The notes beneath the pieces were generated by a model that saw only the letters and a list, made by a program, of their open reading frames with translations, searched no databases and was not told where the DNA came from. From the IMG/VR virus record IMGVR_UViG_3300031773_000030, positions 1-27,488 of that record: a DNA stretch of 27,488 bases; one strand, given 5' to 3'. A program made the position numbers and the translations under genes. Shown here in pieces: positions 15,547 through 23,023 of this stretch (its first letter is position 1; each line of letters opens with the position of its first letter). This DNA is from a virus.

Positions 15547-15704
15547 AAAGATTATTGTCCAAAGTTGTTGTATGCCTATTGAGAAAGGTGTCTGTAATTG
15601 CCCTGAATGAGAACTGCTCAGAATATGATGTAGTTGAAATCGACTACGACCCATCCACTCAGAGAATCGAAATACATTTCGATGAAAATAGGGAGACATT
15701 TTAA
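15543..15704 (+). CDS. 53-residue unknown protein
   Basis: ATG at 15543 overlaps the preceding stop (ATGA). The product starts MKRLLSKVVVCLLRKVSVI, a basic/hydrophobic helix, and has an acidic, beta-like C-terminal half. The stop overlaps the next ATG (TAATG). The two overlaps are the evidence for translation. Confidence 0.6.
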   Translation: MKRLLSKVVVCLLRKVSVIALNENCSEYDVVEIDYDPSTQRIEIHFDENRETF

Positions 15705-16087
15705 TGATTAATATCGGCAATGCTGAGGCAGTCCTATCCAACGAACACGGAGTCAATGATAGAGTCTGGGAGGAGGATAACCCCCATCAATTCAGGAAGC
15801 GAACCTCAAGAGTTCTTTTACTCCCGTCCGACCTCTACTACGCCATTCAGTTGGAATGGAGAGGGGGGAAAAATGACCGTAGAATTATCTGGGATGGAAC
15901 GATGCAACAATTAGACATCCACAATAAGGAGATTTGGATATATCCCGTCAGTCGCACGAGAGTCGAACGCAAATACAATTCGCTGTTTTGGACCAATACT
16001 GATTATGCTGACCCACTGAATGATTATTCGGTTGCATTTACGGCATGGGATACCGCAGTTAAACTCGTAGACATAGGAGGTGAATAA
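15704..16087 (+). CDS. Unknown early protein
   Basis: 127 residues, overlapping both neighbours through TAATG junctions, with a TAGGGAG ribosome site. Rich in Trp, Tyr and Arg. No domain is recognised. Confidence 0.75.
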   Translation: MINIGNAEAVLSNEHGVNDRVWEEDNPHQFRKRTSRVLLLPSDLYYAIQLEWRGGKNDRRIIWDGTMQQLDIHNKEIWIYPVSRTRVERKYNSLFWTNTDYADPLNDYSVAFTAWDTAVKLVDIGGE

Positions 16088-16425
16088 TGTATGCAATAGC
16101 CGTATCGAACGGAGAGCGAGTCAGGGATGGGTGGAAATATACATTCTCAAAAGTTTTTAGTGCCCCCCGTAAATCGACACTCGCTACTATGATTGTTGAT
16201 AGTTTCCCCGAATGGAGGGATAGGGAGATACTCGTTATGTCCTCTAAGCCTAAGCACCTGACCGATGTCAGGTTCAATAGGATTGGCATGGTGCGTAATC
16301 GGGACACGCTCAGGATCAGCGATAGTGAAAAGTATTTTGTTGCATGGTATAGCGTCACCAAATCTCATGGCGGTGAGATTACAGTTGAACGTAAATGGTC
16401 AACACCAACAGGCTACGTAGCATAG
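16087..16425 (+). CDS. Unknown early protein
   Basis: 112 residues, basic, coupled to the previous gene (TAATG) after an AGGAGG ribosome site. A beta-rich pattern and a KYTFSKVFSAPRKSTLATMIVDSF segment resemble a small alpha/beta domain, but nothing specific is recognised. Confidence 0.75.
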   Translation: MYAIAVSNGERVRDGWKYTFSKVFSAPRKSTLATMIVDSFPEWRDREILVMSSKPKHLTDVRFNRIGMVRNRDTLRISDSEKYFVAWYSVTKSHGGEITVERKWSTPTGYVA

Positions 16426-16458
16426 TCATTTGACATAACTAAGTCGAGGAGATATATT

Positions 16459-16632
16459 ATGAGCGTCACTGGATTGCAACACAAAAAATCTATTCACAAA
16501 ACAGCGAAGAAAATCAGAGGACAAAAAGCAAATCGCTACAAAGACTTTTGGTCAGCCAGAGATTCAGGTAGCCCAGAGAAATACAGTCGAAAAAACAAAC
16601 ACAAAAATACTGGAGGGTATTTAGATGATTAA
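16459..16632 (+). CDS. 57-residue Lys/His-rich basic protein
   Basis: ATG at 16459 with GAGGAG upstream. The product starts MSVTGLQHKKSIHKTAKKIRG and is very basic, with His/Lys repeats, then a short acidic end. It overlaps the next gene by eight bases. Nucleic-acid binding is possible by composition. No family is recognised. Confidence 0.65.
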   Translation: MSVTGLQHKKSIHKTAKKIRGQKANRYKDFWSARDSGSPEKYSRKNKHKNTGGYLDD

Positions 16633-16864
16633 CGGCAAGGAAGATTCAATAACTGAAATAAAAAAATGGTTAATCGTAGCCCATAATGCGATTAACCATA
16701 TCACCGTGATCAATCTGAATAGCGAGAACGATGACAAAATTCATAACACTATCCACGATTGCCGTAACAAACTCGCTTCGATTGATATTTACATTGACGA
16801 GAAGGAAGCGGGCAAAATCAACTACCTCAACACCACGGGAGACCTAACCGATGTCGAACAATAA
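16625..16864 (+). CDS. Small helical protein
   Basis: 79 residues with a TGGAGGG ribosome site and overlaps at both ends. Predicted two-helix character with Asn/Ile/Asp-rich sequence. Not recognised. Confidence 0.7.
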   Translation: MINGKEDSITEIKKWLIVAHNAINHITVINLNSENDDKIHNTIHDCRNKLASIDIYIDEKEAGKINYLNTTGDLTDVEQ

Positions 16865-17546
16865 AACGCCACAAACTGGACTCGTTTATCATCACAGAAT
16901 ACACAACCCTGACAAGTCGGGTGCGTTATATGACACGCTACACTCAGGACTTGAAGAGGGCTTTGGATTAAAGGATACTCTAAAGCATCAGGGTATAACA
17001 TCGAAGCCTACCACATATGGACATCGTAGTGGGGCATCGTGGTCTGACGGAACTGGAGACTGGCACACGAATGGCGTATCAGCGTTTAAAACATCAGCCC
17101 TAAGAAAACAGAAAAGACATATCACTACCCCCAGAGAATACCCGTCACCTAAAGACGGTGAACAGGTAGATTCGATGGTCGAGGATTTAATTTGGACTCT
17201 TAACGATTTAGAATGGGAAGCTTGTGCAATTTACTTTACTGGATTAGATGAATTTGAATACACTCAGGGTAAAGAAATTTCAAGGGCTAACTTCACCTTA
17301 GAGGACGGGAGGTCTCTCAGTGTAGATGCTCACTCACTTTTCTATTTACTCAATGCTTGTGAGCCTACCTACATGCGACATACAGGTCAGAGGGGAGCCC
17401 CTATTATATTTTTTAACGTATGGCACCCTGCATTAATACACGAAGACATCATTGATTCATCGGTAGCTATACTGGCTCCGATACAGGCTAAGGGAACTAT
17501 AAACGAACCAAAATCCCCATCCATATTAAAGAGAAAGGGTGTCTAA
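16851..17546 (+). CDS. Unknown 231-residue early protein
   Basis: Overlaps the previous gene by 14 bases. Residues 1-85 are polar and His/Gly-rich. The part from about 100 on has an alpha/beta look (EQVDSMVEDLIWTLNDLEWE, APIIFFNVWHPALI). No catalytic motif is identified. It ends with a basic tail. Confidence 0.8.
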   Translation: MSNNKTPQTGLVYHHRIHNPDKSGALYDTLHSGLEEGFGLKDTLKHQGITSKPTTYGHRSGASWSDGTGDWHTNGVSAFKTSALRKQKRHITTPREYPSPKDGEQVDSMVEDLIWTLNDLEWEACAIYFTGLDEFEYTQGKEISRANFTLEDGRSLSVDAHSLFYLLNACEPTYMRHTGQRGAPIIFFNVWHPALIHEDIIDSSVAILAPIQAKGTINEPKSPSILKRKGV

Positions 17547-17713
17547 TGAATAATATATCTCGCATCAATCCCAATGACGAGCCTGATTATGATAGGGGTT
17601 TTGTTACTAATGGGAGCTTTCAGTGGAAGGCTAAAAAAGAGGTCGATCCAGACGTTGCTTATGACGATTATCGAATCGAACAAGCCGAAAAGGCTTCGCC
17701 AAAAGACAATTAA
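17546..17713 (+). CDS. 55-residue unknown protein
   Basis: ATG at 17546 overlaps the previous stop (TAATG). Polar and Asp/Tyr-rich with no hydrophobic core, likely small and partly unstructured. It ends 15 bases before the next ATG. Confidence 0.6.
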   Translation: MNNISRINPNDEPDYDRGFVTNGSFQWKAKKEVDPDVAYDDYRIEQAEKASPKDN

Positions 17714-17728
17714 TTGAAAGGGTATAAC

Positions 17729-18082
17729 ATGACTTTAATTTTAAATAAAAAAATAAAGGACGGATGGGCTACACTGGGGTGTAGTATTTTTGAGGATGCA
17801 AGAAATATATTCCACGACAATCCAAAACTAAAAGAGATTTGTTTTTATGACCGCTCTAATATCGAAGGTTTTCGGGGGGAATGGGAAAGCCGTCTTGAGA
17901 TTGACCGTTGCGGTGATTACAAAATTTCTAATTATTTAATTGGAACAGAGAGCGAGTCAGATCCCCACACGGGCTCCGTCTCTGATATTATAGACTGGGA
18001 TGTCAGCCATGTGGAGATCGGGCTTTACGAGCCCGTTTTAGGCGATTCTGAGGGCATTGAGAGAGAAAGGATAAATCATTAA
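17729..18082 (+). CDS. Unknown early protein
   Basis: 117 residues from the ATG at 17729, chosen over an in-frame TTG at 17714 because AAAGGG sits at the right distance. Mixed alpha/beta composition (ICFYDRSNIEGFRGEW), acidic. It overlaps the next start by one base (TAATG). No family is recognised. Confidence 0.75.
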   Translation: MTLILNKKIKDGWATLGCSIFEDARNIFHDNPKLKEICFYDRSNIEGFRGEWESRLEIDRCGDYKISNYLIGTESESDPHTGSVSDIIDWDVSHVEIGLYEPVLGDSEGIERERINH

Positions 18083-18345
18083 TGGCGAAGGGTAAATCGA
18101 AAGACGATTTAGAGGCAAGAATTACGGAACTTGAGAATATTGTCACCGCATACTCAAACTATTCAGGCGATCTTATTACGATCATTACGAAAATGAAAGA
18201 GTATTTAGGGGGCAAAGACATGAAGATGAATGATACACTCAACATCAATGGTATACTTGGCAGGGAGATAGCCAAGCGAATCCAAAAAAGACTTGATGAA
18301 ACTTCAAAAACTTTTCACAATAAAATTCAAGGAAAGCAGGTGTAA
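18082..18345 (+). CDS. Small coiled-coil protein
   Basis: 87 residues with heptad-like leucine/isoleucine spacing at the start (LEARITELENIV) and a basic C-terminal helix. Coupled to the previous gene. It may oligomerise. No other feature is visible. Confidence 0.7.
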   Translation: MAKGKSKDDLEARITELENIVTAYSNYSGDLITIITKMKEYLGGKDMKMNDTLNINGILGREIAKRIQKRLDETSKTFHNKIQGKQV

Positions 18346-18347
18346 GA

Positions 18348-18686
18348 ATGCAAAACAAAAAAGGTAGCTTACTAATGTCGTGTCATCAGGTTCCATTGGC
18401 AGAGTTTTTCGGTATATCACTCAGTAGACTTAATCAGATTTCGACACAACACGGACTGGGATTTATTGAAGGGGGCGGTAGACGGTATACCACTGCGGAT
18501 ATTGAAGAGCTACGATTGATCAGGCTAAACACCAGAATGGGGAACCCTAACTGGGTTAAGGGTAAGCCTCAACCTCATCGCCAGAAAAAGACAGACAACG
18601 GTGCTGTTTTGTCCTCTGAACAGGGATCAAATACCGTTAATGCTCCGTGGCAACCCAAACAGGGTGACGTAGTAACCAGTGAATAG
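18348..18686 (+). CDS. Helix-turn-helix DNA-binding protein (MerR/excisionase-like)
   Basis: 112 residues. Residues 16-60 read VPLAEFFGISLSRLNQI...GGGRRYTTADIEELRLI, the pattern of MerR-type and Xis-type winged helix domains (helix-turn-helix, wing with the R-R-Y turn, then a D-I-E-E-L helix). The C-terminal 45 residues are basic then polar and look unstructured. No effector domain is present, so it could be a phage transcription regulator, an excisionase-like protein or a DNA-bending factor. Starts with an AGGTG site two bases after the previous stop. Confidence 0.6.
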   Translation: MQNKKGSLLMSCHQVPLAEFFGISLSRLNQISTQHGLGFIEGGGRRYTTADIEELRLIRLNTRMGNPNWVKGKPQPHRQKKTDNGAVLSSEQGSNTVNAPWQPKQGDVVTSE

Positions 18687-18840
18687 ACGTATTGAGACTT
18701 TATGTAAAGCTTTAGGGAATAAATGCGACCCTGATGATACAGAACAGTCCGATTTTTGTTGCTATATGAGAATGTTTTACCTTGTAGCGGAACTTATTGC
18801 AATTATAGCTATTGTTTCTAATGCAATTCATCAGTGGTAA
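18679..18840 (+). CDS. 53-residue membrane protein, GTG start
   Basis: GTG at 18679 overlaps the previous stop by eight bases. Residues 1-30 are polar and carry several Cys; residues 34-50 (LVAELIAIIAIVSNAI) are one membrane helix. The ribosome site is weak. Likely a small inner-membrane protein. Confidence 0.5.
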   Translation: MNRRIETLCKALGNKCDPDDTEQSDFCCYMRMFYLVAELIAIIAIVSNAIHQW

Positions 18841-18848
18841 GGGTTATA

Positions 18849-19001
18849 ATGGACAAAATAAAACGTATAATTTTTTCTCCTCCCCTTTTAGGGGTATATA
18901 TTATTTTACTAATTTATGTGGCCTTTAAAAGGCTTATACCCTTTCGCAAAAAACGTGCCAAGCAAATCGAAGATGAAATAGACTTATCTCACGTAATCTG
19001 A
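18849..19001 (+). CDS. 50-residue membrane protein
   Basis: ATG at 18849, eight bases after the preceding stop. Hydrophobic residues 7-26 (IFSPPLLGVYIILLIYVAF) form one membrane span with basic residues following (KKRAK), so the C-terminus probably faces the cytoplasm. It ends one base before a promoter -35. No ribosome site is obvious, so coupling is likely. Confidence 0.5.
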   Translation: MDKIKRIIFSPPLLGVYIILLIYVAFKRLIPFRKKRAKQIEDEIDLSHVI

Positions 19002-19030
19002 TTGACAGGTATTCGACTTATGGCTATACT
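19002..19030 (+). promoter_or_regulatory. Strong promoter for the SSB/replication genes
   Basis: TTGACA (19002-19007), 17 bases, TATACT (19025-19030): a perfect -35 and a near-perfect -10, the best match in the window. A 108-base leader follows with a possible stem, AGTTAC (19038-19043) with GTAACT (19076-19081), before the SSB-like gene. Confidence 0.75.
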
Positions 19031-19138
19031 TGAAGTCAGTTACACCACTGCACGGGAGTCATCAGCAGTAAATTCGTAACTTATAAACTCAGGACTCGGC
19101 CATAGTGGCTCATTGTCCGTAATCGTAAGGAGGGCTTT

Positions 19139-19657
19139 ATGCCAGTTATAGCACAACTACCTCGTTCAGGCGGAGGAGATTTCACTCCATTATCAGCAGG
19201 ATACCACGATGGAGTGTTTAAATCTGTGGAAGTAAAAACTTTTGACCAAAAGAATTTCAACACGGGAGCCCCTGAGAAAGTCGATAAATTGGTTATCGAC
19301 TTTGAATCTCATACCGATCCTCCAGTAGATGGTAAACCTGCTATCGGCAAAATGTTTGTCCGATTGGCCTACGGAGATCGGGCTCACCTCACTATACTGC
19401 GTTCAAGGTTATTGGGACGTAATCCTTCAGGCGATGAGGCGTATGATATTAGCTCCGAAGAATTTGAAGGTAAGAAGGTTAAGGTTCTCGTTAAGCAGAG
19501 GACATCCCGTCAGGGTAGGCTGTATGCCGATCTTGATCCTACATCAGTAACTCCAATGGGAGACGGTGCAACGCCTCAAGCATCTGAGGCTGTTGAGGCC
19601 GTCACAAAAGCCTTGGACGGTGAACAGGTCGAGGATAGTCAGGACATTCCGTTTTAA
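19139..19657 (+). CDS. ssb: Single-stranded DNA-binding protein (phage SSB-like)
   Basis: 172 residues with an AAGGAGGG ribosome site. The C-terminal tip reads DSQDIPF, the acidic-plus-Phe tail by which bacterial SSBs recruit partners. The body is beta-rich with OB-fold-like spacing, followed by a low-complexity acidic linker (about 140-165). Phage SSBs of this size coat the unwound strand for primase/helicase and recombination. The assignment rests on the tail, on size and on being next to RusA and the primase-helicase; the OB-fold itself is inferred. Confidence 0.65.
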   Translation: MPVIAQLPRSGGGDFTPLSAGYHDGVFKSVEVKTFDQKNFNTGAPEKVDKLVIDFESHTDPPVDGKPAIGKMFVRLAYGDRAHLTILRSRLLGRNPSGDEAYDISSEEFEGKKVKVLVKQRTSRQGRLYADLDPTSVTPMGDGATPQASEAVEAVTKALDGEQVEDSQDIPF

Positions 19658-19663
19658 TGACAT

Positions 19664-19741
19664 GGGGTAGAGATAATGGTCTGGGCATGGTTGACTCCCG
19701 AGTTCAGATTTTACGTGAGTGGGTGGCTCATTCTCTACCCC
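19664..19741 (+). promoter_or_regulatory. Long inverted repeat upstream of the resolvase start
   Basis: GGGGTAGAGA (19664-19673) is the exact reverse complement of TCTCTACCCC (19732-19741), enclosing 58 bases that contain a smaller GACTC/GAGTT hairpin (19692-19703). The second arm is directly followed by TATTTTT and then the ATG of the RusA gene, with no Shine-Dalgarno. It could be a terminator-like element, an RNA switch controlling RusA translation, or a protein site. Confidence 0.6.
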
Positions 19742-19748
19742 TATTTTT

Positions 19749-20129
19749 ATGATCACCCAAGAAATCGAATTACCGTGGGGGTTCCCCACACTGAACGACC
19801 TACTAAACATCACAGCCCGTCACTGGTCTCAACGACATAAATCAAAAAAGCAATGGCAAGGAGTTTGCAAGATTGCCATAAGACAAGGCAAGCTAAAACC
19901 CCTTGCAGGGGCAGTGGATGTTACCTTCATCTTCTTCCCTCCCAATGCACGTAGAGACCCAGATAACGCTTCAGCGGTAGTACGTAAGTTTATGCTTGAT
20001 AGTCTTCAGGAGGAGGGGATTATTGAGCAGGATAACTGGCGAGGGATTGCAGGACTGCATGACCGATTTGAAGAGCCAGATAAAGATAACCCACGCATAA
20101 TTATGAGGATTAAAGGTGAGAAAAAATGA
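19749..20129 (+). CDS. rusA: RusA-family Holliday junction resolvase
   Basis: 126 residues from the ATG at 19749. The family signature is clear: RRDPDN (68-73), KFMLDSL (80-86) and a later DN-WRGI (95-100), the acidic residues that bind metal at the cleavage site. RusA cleaves four-way junctions and is common in phage replication modules. The start lacks a ribosome site and follows a long inverted repeat; an upstream GTG at 19719 is in frame but also unsupported. It overlaps the next gene by four bases (ATGA). Confidence 0.85.
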   Translation: MITQEIELPWGFPTLNDLLNITARHWSQRHKSKKQWQGVCKIAIRQGKLKPLAGAVDVTFIFFPPNARRDPDNASAVVRKFMLDSLQEEGIIEQDNWRGIAGLHDRFEEPDKDNPRIIMRIKGEKK

Positions 20130-22060
20130 GCAAATATAGCATTACCCCTTCGGGAGATTTTAATTTTATAGAGGTTGCATTAGGGCACATATCCAAGCGA
20201 GGGCAAGTCCTACCTTTAGACACTGCACTGACAGAGATTAATAAATGCAGGGAGGCAGGTGAGCCTGCATTCCGTAGCATCCATTGCTTTAACAGCGACT
20301 TTAAAAAGCATGTCGATACACATAAATCTGTTCGGGGATATTTCGGTCCCAGTTTTTCTCCGTTTCTAACATTCGACATTGACGATAGTGACATTGAAGG
20401 TGCAACCCTAACGGCACAAAAATTTGTCAAGGGATTGATAGACGGATATGGGGTTCCATCAAAATATATTATTGTATGGTTTTCTGGTCAGAAAGGTTAC
20501 CACATACAACTACCCTCTCAATTATTTGGCGGATGGAAAGCCGACCAAAAACTACATGTCAAACTGCGTAAACTGGCAGAGACCCTTGCCCGTGGTCATA
20601 ATATTGATACTTCGATCTATGACCAGAAACGATTGCTCCGTATTGGAGGGACACGACATGACGTAACAGGTAGGTTTAAATCTCATATCACAACAGAAGC
20701 TTTTTTACAATTAAAAACTGATCGTCTGCCCTATCTGGGAACTGAAAAACCAGACCTATCATTTATCCCAGATGTCAAGCAGTGCAAACCCATAGAATCT
20801 CTTGAGGCGGTATGGATTGACATCTTACAGAATGCCTCAAAACCTGCGAGTAAACAGGTGACTACGGTTGACTATCAATCCTTCGATGGGAGCTTCCCTA
20901 CGAGCCTATCTGAGGGGGATGGTAGAGACAACCGATTCTATTACAAAGCTCGACAACTACGGGACTGGGGAGTCCCTGCATGGGAGGCCAGAAACATATT
21001 AGAATTATGGGACGGCCAGTGCGACAACCCCCTCACAGATACGAATGGTGAGAATATCCTGATGGATAAAATACGATCAGCTTATGGATCAGATGCTGAA
21101 CTGGACGATGAGGGTATTGTAGTTCACTCTGGACTTGAAGCAGTCAATGCGTATGAGAGTTATCTCGACAACCCAAGTGCGTCTATATCTACAGGCTTTA
21201 ATATGATAGACAATATGCACCGCAAGCTTCGCACGGGAGAGGTTTGTGTGATGTTAGGCAAAACAGGTTCAGGCAAAACAGCGTTAGCTTTAAATATGTT
21301 ACGTAACATGGCACTGAATAACCATCGTTGTATTTTCTTTAGTCTTGAGATGACCTTACACAGGGTAGTCGAACGCCAGATAGCCATAGAGTTGAATAAG
21401 ACTGCTGATGAGGTAGAGAAAGACTTTGCTTCTCTACGGAAACAGGTTCACCACATCCCGTGGTGGAGCAATTATCATATTTGCAGTCAGTCAGCGATGT
21501 CGATGAAACAGATAGAGGATACAGTTCAACGGACATCAGCTATGCACGGAGATGTAGATGTGGTATGTATCGACTATCTGGGATTGATTCGCAGTGCTAA
21601 TAACAGTAGCAGTGTGAGTAGTTATTCGGCTGTGTCAGAGATTGCTTCCGCATTAAAGAATGTGGCAAAGCGTTGCGGTATTGCCATTATCGTATTAGCT
21701 CAGGTAGGCAGGCAACATGGGCAAGACGGTGATGTTCCGCTAACCTTGACCGCAGGTCGTGATTCGGGGGTAATTGAGGAGGGGGCTGATTTGGTCTTAG
21801 GAGTCCATCGACCTGAATTAGGGGCAGGTGATAGGACGATGGGCGTTCAGGTCTTAAAGAGCCGAAAGGGGACGATACACGCCAGTTCTGACCATGCTTT
21901 GTATCCTTGGCACGGACCAAGCTTTCGCGTTCAGAATGTGGCTCTGGATAGATCAAATTTAGGAGACAAAAAATCACTGTTCTGCACCCCAATAGAAGAC
22001 CTACCAAAAGATAGTCCGATAAAAAAAATCATAACCAAATTTGATGGGGAGAATGCGTAA
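20126..22060 (+). CDS. Primase-helicase: AEP-type primase fused to DnaB-type helicase
   Basis: 644 residues. The N-terminal part carries an archaeo-eukaryotic primase signature: LTFDIDD (Asp84 and Asp86), FSGQKGYH (His126) and IDTSIYDQKRLLRIGGTRH (161-178), the three AEP motifs. A linker (about 260-320) resembles the PriCT-type helical domain (GDGRDNRFYYKARQLRDWG). The C-terminal half is a DnaB-like RecA motor: Walker A GKTGSGKT (376-383), FFSLEM with Glu406, Walker B VVCIDY (477-482), AQVGRQ with Gln524 and an arginine-finger-region KSRKG. It would synthesise primers and unwind DNA at the fork. T7-type enzymes use a TOPRIM primase instead, so this combination is noteworthy. Confidence 0.88.
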   Translation: MSKYSITPSGDFNFIEVALGHISKRGQVLPLDTALTEINKCREAGEPAFRSIHCFNSDFKKHVDTHKSVRGYFGPSFSPFLTFDIDDSDIEGATLTAQKFVKGLIDGYGVPSKYIIVWFSGQKGYHIQLPSQLFGGWKADQKLHVKLRKLAETLARGHNIDTSIYDQKRLLRIGGTRHDVTGRFKSHITTEAFLQLKTDRLPYLGTEKPDLSFIPDVKQCKPIESLEAVWIDILQNASKPASKQVTTVDYQSFDGSFPTSLSEGDGRDNRFYYKARQLRDWGVPAWEARNILELWDGQCDNPLTDTNGENILMDKIRSAYGSDAELDDEGIVVHSGLEAVNAYESYLDNPSASISTGFNMIDNMHRKLRTGEVCVMLGKTGSGKTALALNMLRNMALNNHRCIFFSLEMTLHRVVERQIAIELNKTADEVEKDFASLRKQVHHIPWWSNYHICSQSAMSMKQIEDTVQRTSAMHGDVDVVCIDYLGLIRSANNSSSVSSYSAVSEIASALKNVAKRCGIAIIVLAQVGRQHGQDGDVPLTLTAGRDSGVIEEGADLVLGVHRPELGAGDRTMGVQVLKSRKGTIHASSDHALYPWHGPSFRVQNVALDRSNLGDKKSLFCTPIEDLPKDSPIKKIITKFDGENA

Positions 22061-22467
22061 TGAAAGGCGATGAAGACTTCATAACAGTTAGAAAATTACA
22101 AGGCAATGATCGGGGGGAATCTTTTTCAAAAAATGGATACAAGAATAAACACGTATCTACCACAGATGAATCCACCCCTTTGAGAAGATTGGCCTCAGAG
22201 GTTATATTTAAAGCTATAAAAGACTACAAGAAGTCTCGCCTTTTCCCTGAGAGTAAACGGGCTCAGAGAGATGCTGTAGGGGCTCTTGAGTTTTTAAAAA
22301 ACACAGAAAGTCCGTGGCATAGAATATTAGATTTAAAGTCTGGAATATTCCACGACATGGCCGATAAAATTGAAAGAGATATAGAAAAGGAACTTAAATC
22401 ACTGGAGGATTTACCGTCATGGTGGAAGGATACCATGCCTAAAAGAGGGGAAAACAATGACAACTGA
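22060..22467 (+). CDS. Unknown protein of a phage replication-module family
   Basis: 135 residues, coupled to the primase-helicase by TAATG. The middle (LRRLASEVIFKAIKDYKK...KRAQRDAVGALEFLKN..SPWHRILDL) resembles small helical proteins encoded near replication genes in many phages (A..FL....W pattern), whose role I do not know. The N-terminus is polar and disordered-looking. Confidence 0.65.
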   Translation: MKGDEDFITVRKLQGNDRGESFSKNGYKNKHVSTTDESTPLRRLASEVIFKAIKDYKKSRLFPESKRAQRDAVGALEFLKNTESPWHRILDLKSGIFHDMADKIERDIEKELKSLEDLPSWWKDTMPKRGENNDN

Positions 22468-22873
22468 TCTTTATGGTCGCAAAGAATACGCATCTAAAAA
22501 TTTTAAATGGAAAGAGTTTTATTGTAGTAAAGCCAAGCATCTTTTAGTTAGTGATCTAACTTTATTCCATATAGAATTACTTCAACAGCTAAGATCTGAA
22601 TATGCAAGCACACTGCTTATAAACTCTGGATACCGTAGTCCTGAACATAATAGGGCGATAGGTGGAGCAGAAAAATCAATGCATCTTGAGTTTGCTACGG
22701 ATATTGCACCTCACCCTGACAGTAATCATGTGTCAGTGCTTGACTTTCTTGCCAGTAAGGCAAAGCGATTAGGCTTTACAGGGATTGGTAGGTATGATAC
22801 ATTTATCCACCTTGACTGTAGAAAGTTTATAGGCAGAGAAGAAGCAGAATGGGATTATAGATCGTCAAAGTAA
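22457..22873 (+). CDS. M15-type peptidoglycan peptidase (endolysin-like)
   Basis: 138 residues. INSGYRSPEHNRAIGGA (55-71), SMHLEFATD (74-82) and FIHLD (116-120) are the three marks of M15 D,D/L,D-carboxypeptidase-like enzymes, with His76, Asp82 and His118 as likely zinc ligands. Such proteins cleave cell-wall peptides; phage examples are lysins. Two oddities: the zinc motif has H-x5-D instead of the usual H-x6-D, and the gene sits in the replication block without an adjacent holin or spanin. It overlaps the preceding gene by eleven bases. Confidence 0.85.
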   Translation: MTTDLYGRKEYASKNFKWKEFYCSKAKHLLVSDLTLFHIELLQQLRSEYASTLLINSGYRSPEHNRAIGGAEKSMHLEFATDIAPHPDSNHVSVLDFLASKAKRLGFTGIGRYDTFIHLDCRKFIGREEAEWDYRSSK

Positions 22874-22874
22874 T

Positions 22875-23023
22875 GGCGAGTAGCGATGGGGATTGATCGC
22901 CCTATTGCCGTGACCTCGCTTAGAGCGGAGAGGCCGTGATTATAGATCCAACACTTGGGATAGACTCAAGAGGGTCTTGGGGAGCATGGCTTCTCCGCCA
23001 CACCATTTAACTGGAGGGTTAAT
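22875..23023 (+). other. Hairpin-rich 150-base intergenic region
   Basis: No gene is visible. It can form GGCGA (22875-22879) with TCGCC (22897-22901), CCTCGCT with AGCGGAGAGG nearby, and CAAGA-GGG-TCTTG. GATTATAGATC occurs at 22853-22863 (in the lysin gene) and again at 22938-22948, and CCGTGA occurs twice around 22908 and 22934. It resembles elements A-D in being a structured gap between genes. Confidence 0.4.

Noticed and set aside
16430-16458. TTGACA-N17-TATATT just before the ATG at 16459
   Set aside because: The -10 would touch the start codon, so it could not serve this gene, and the spacer includes its ribosome site; probably chance.
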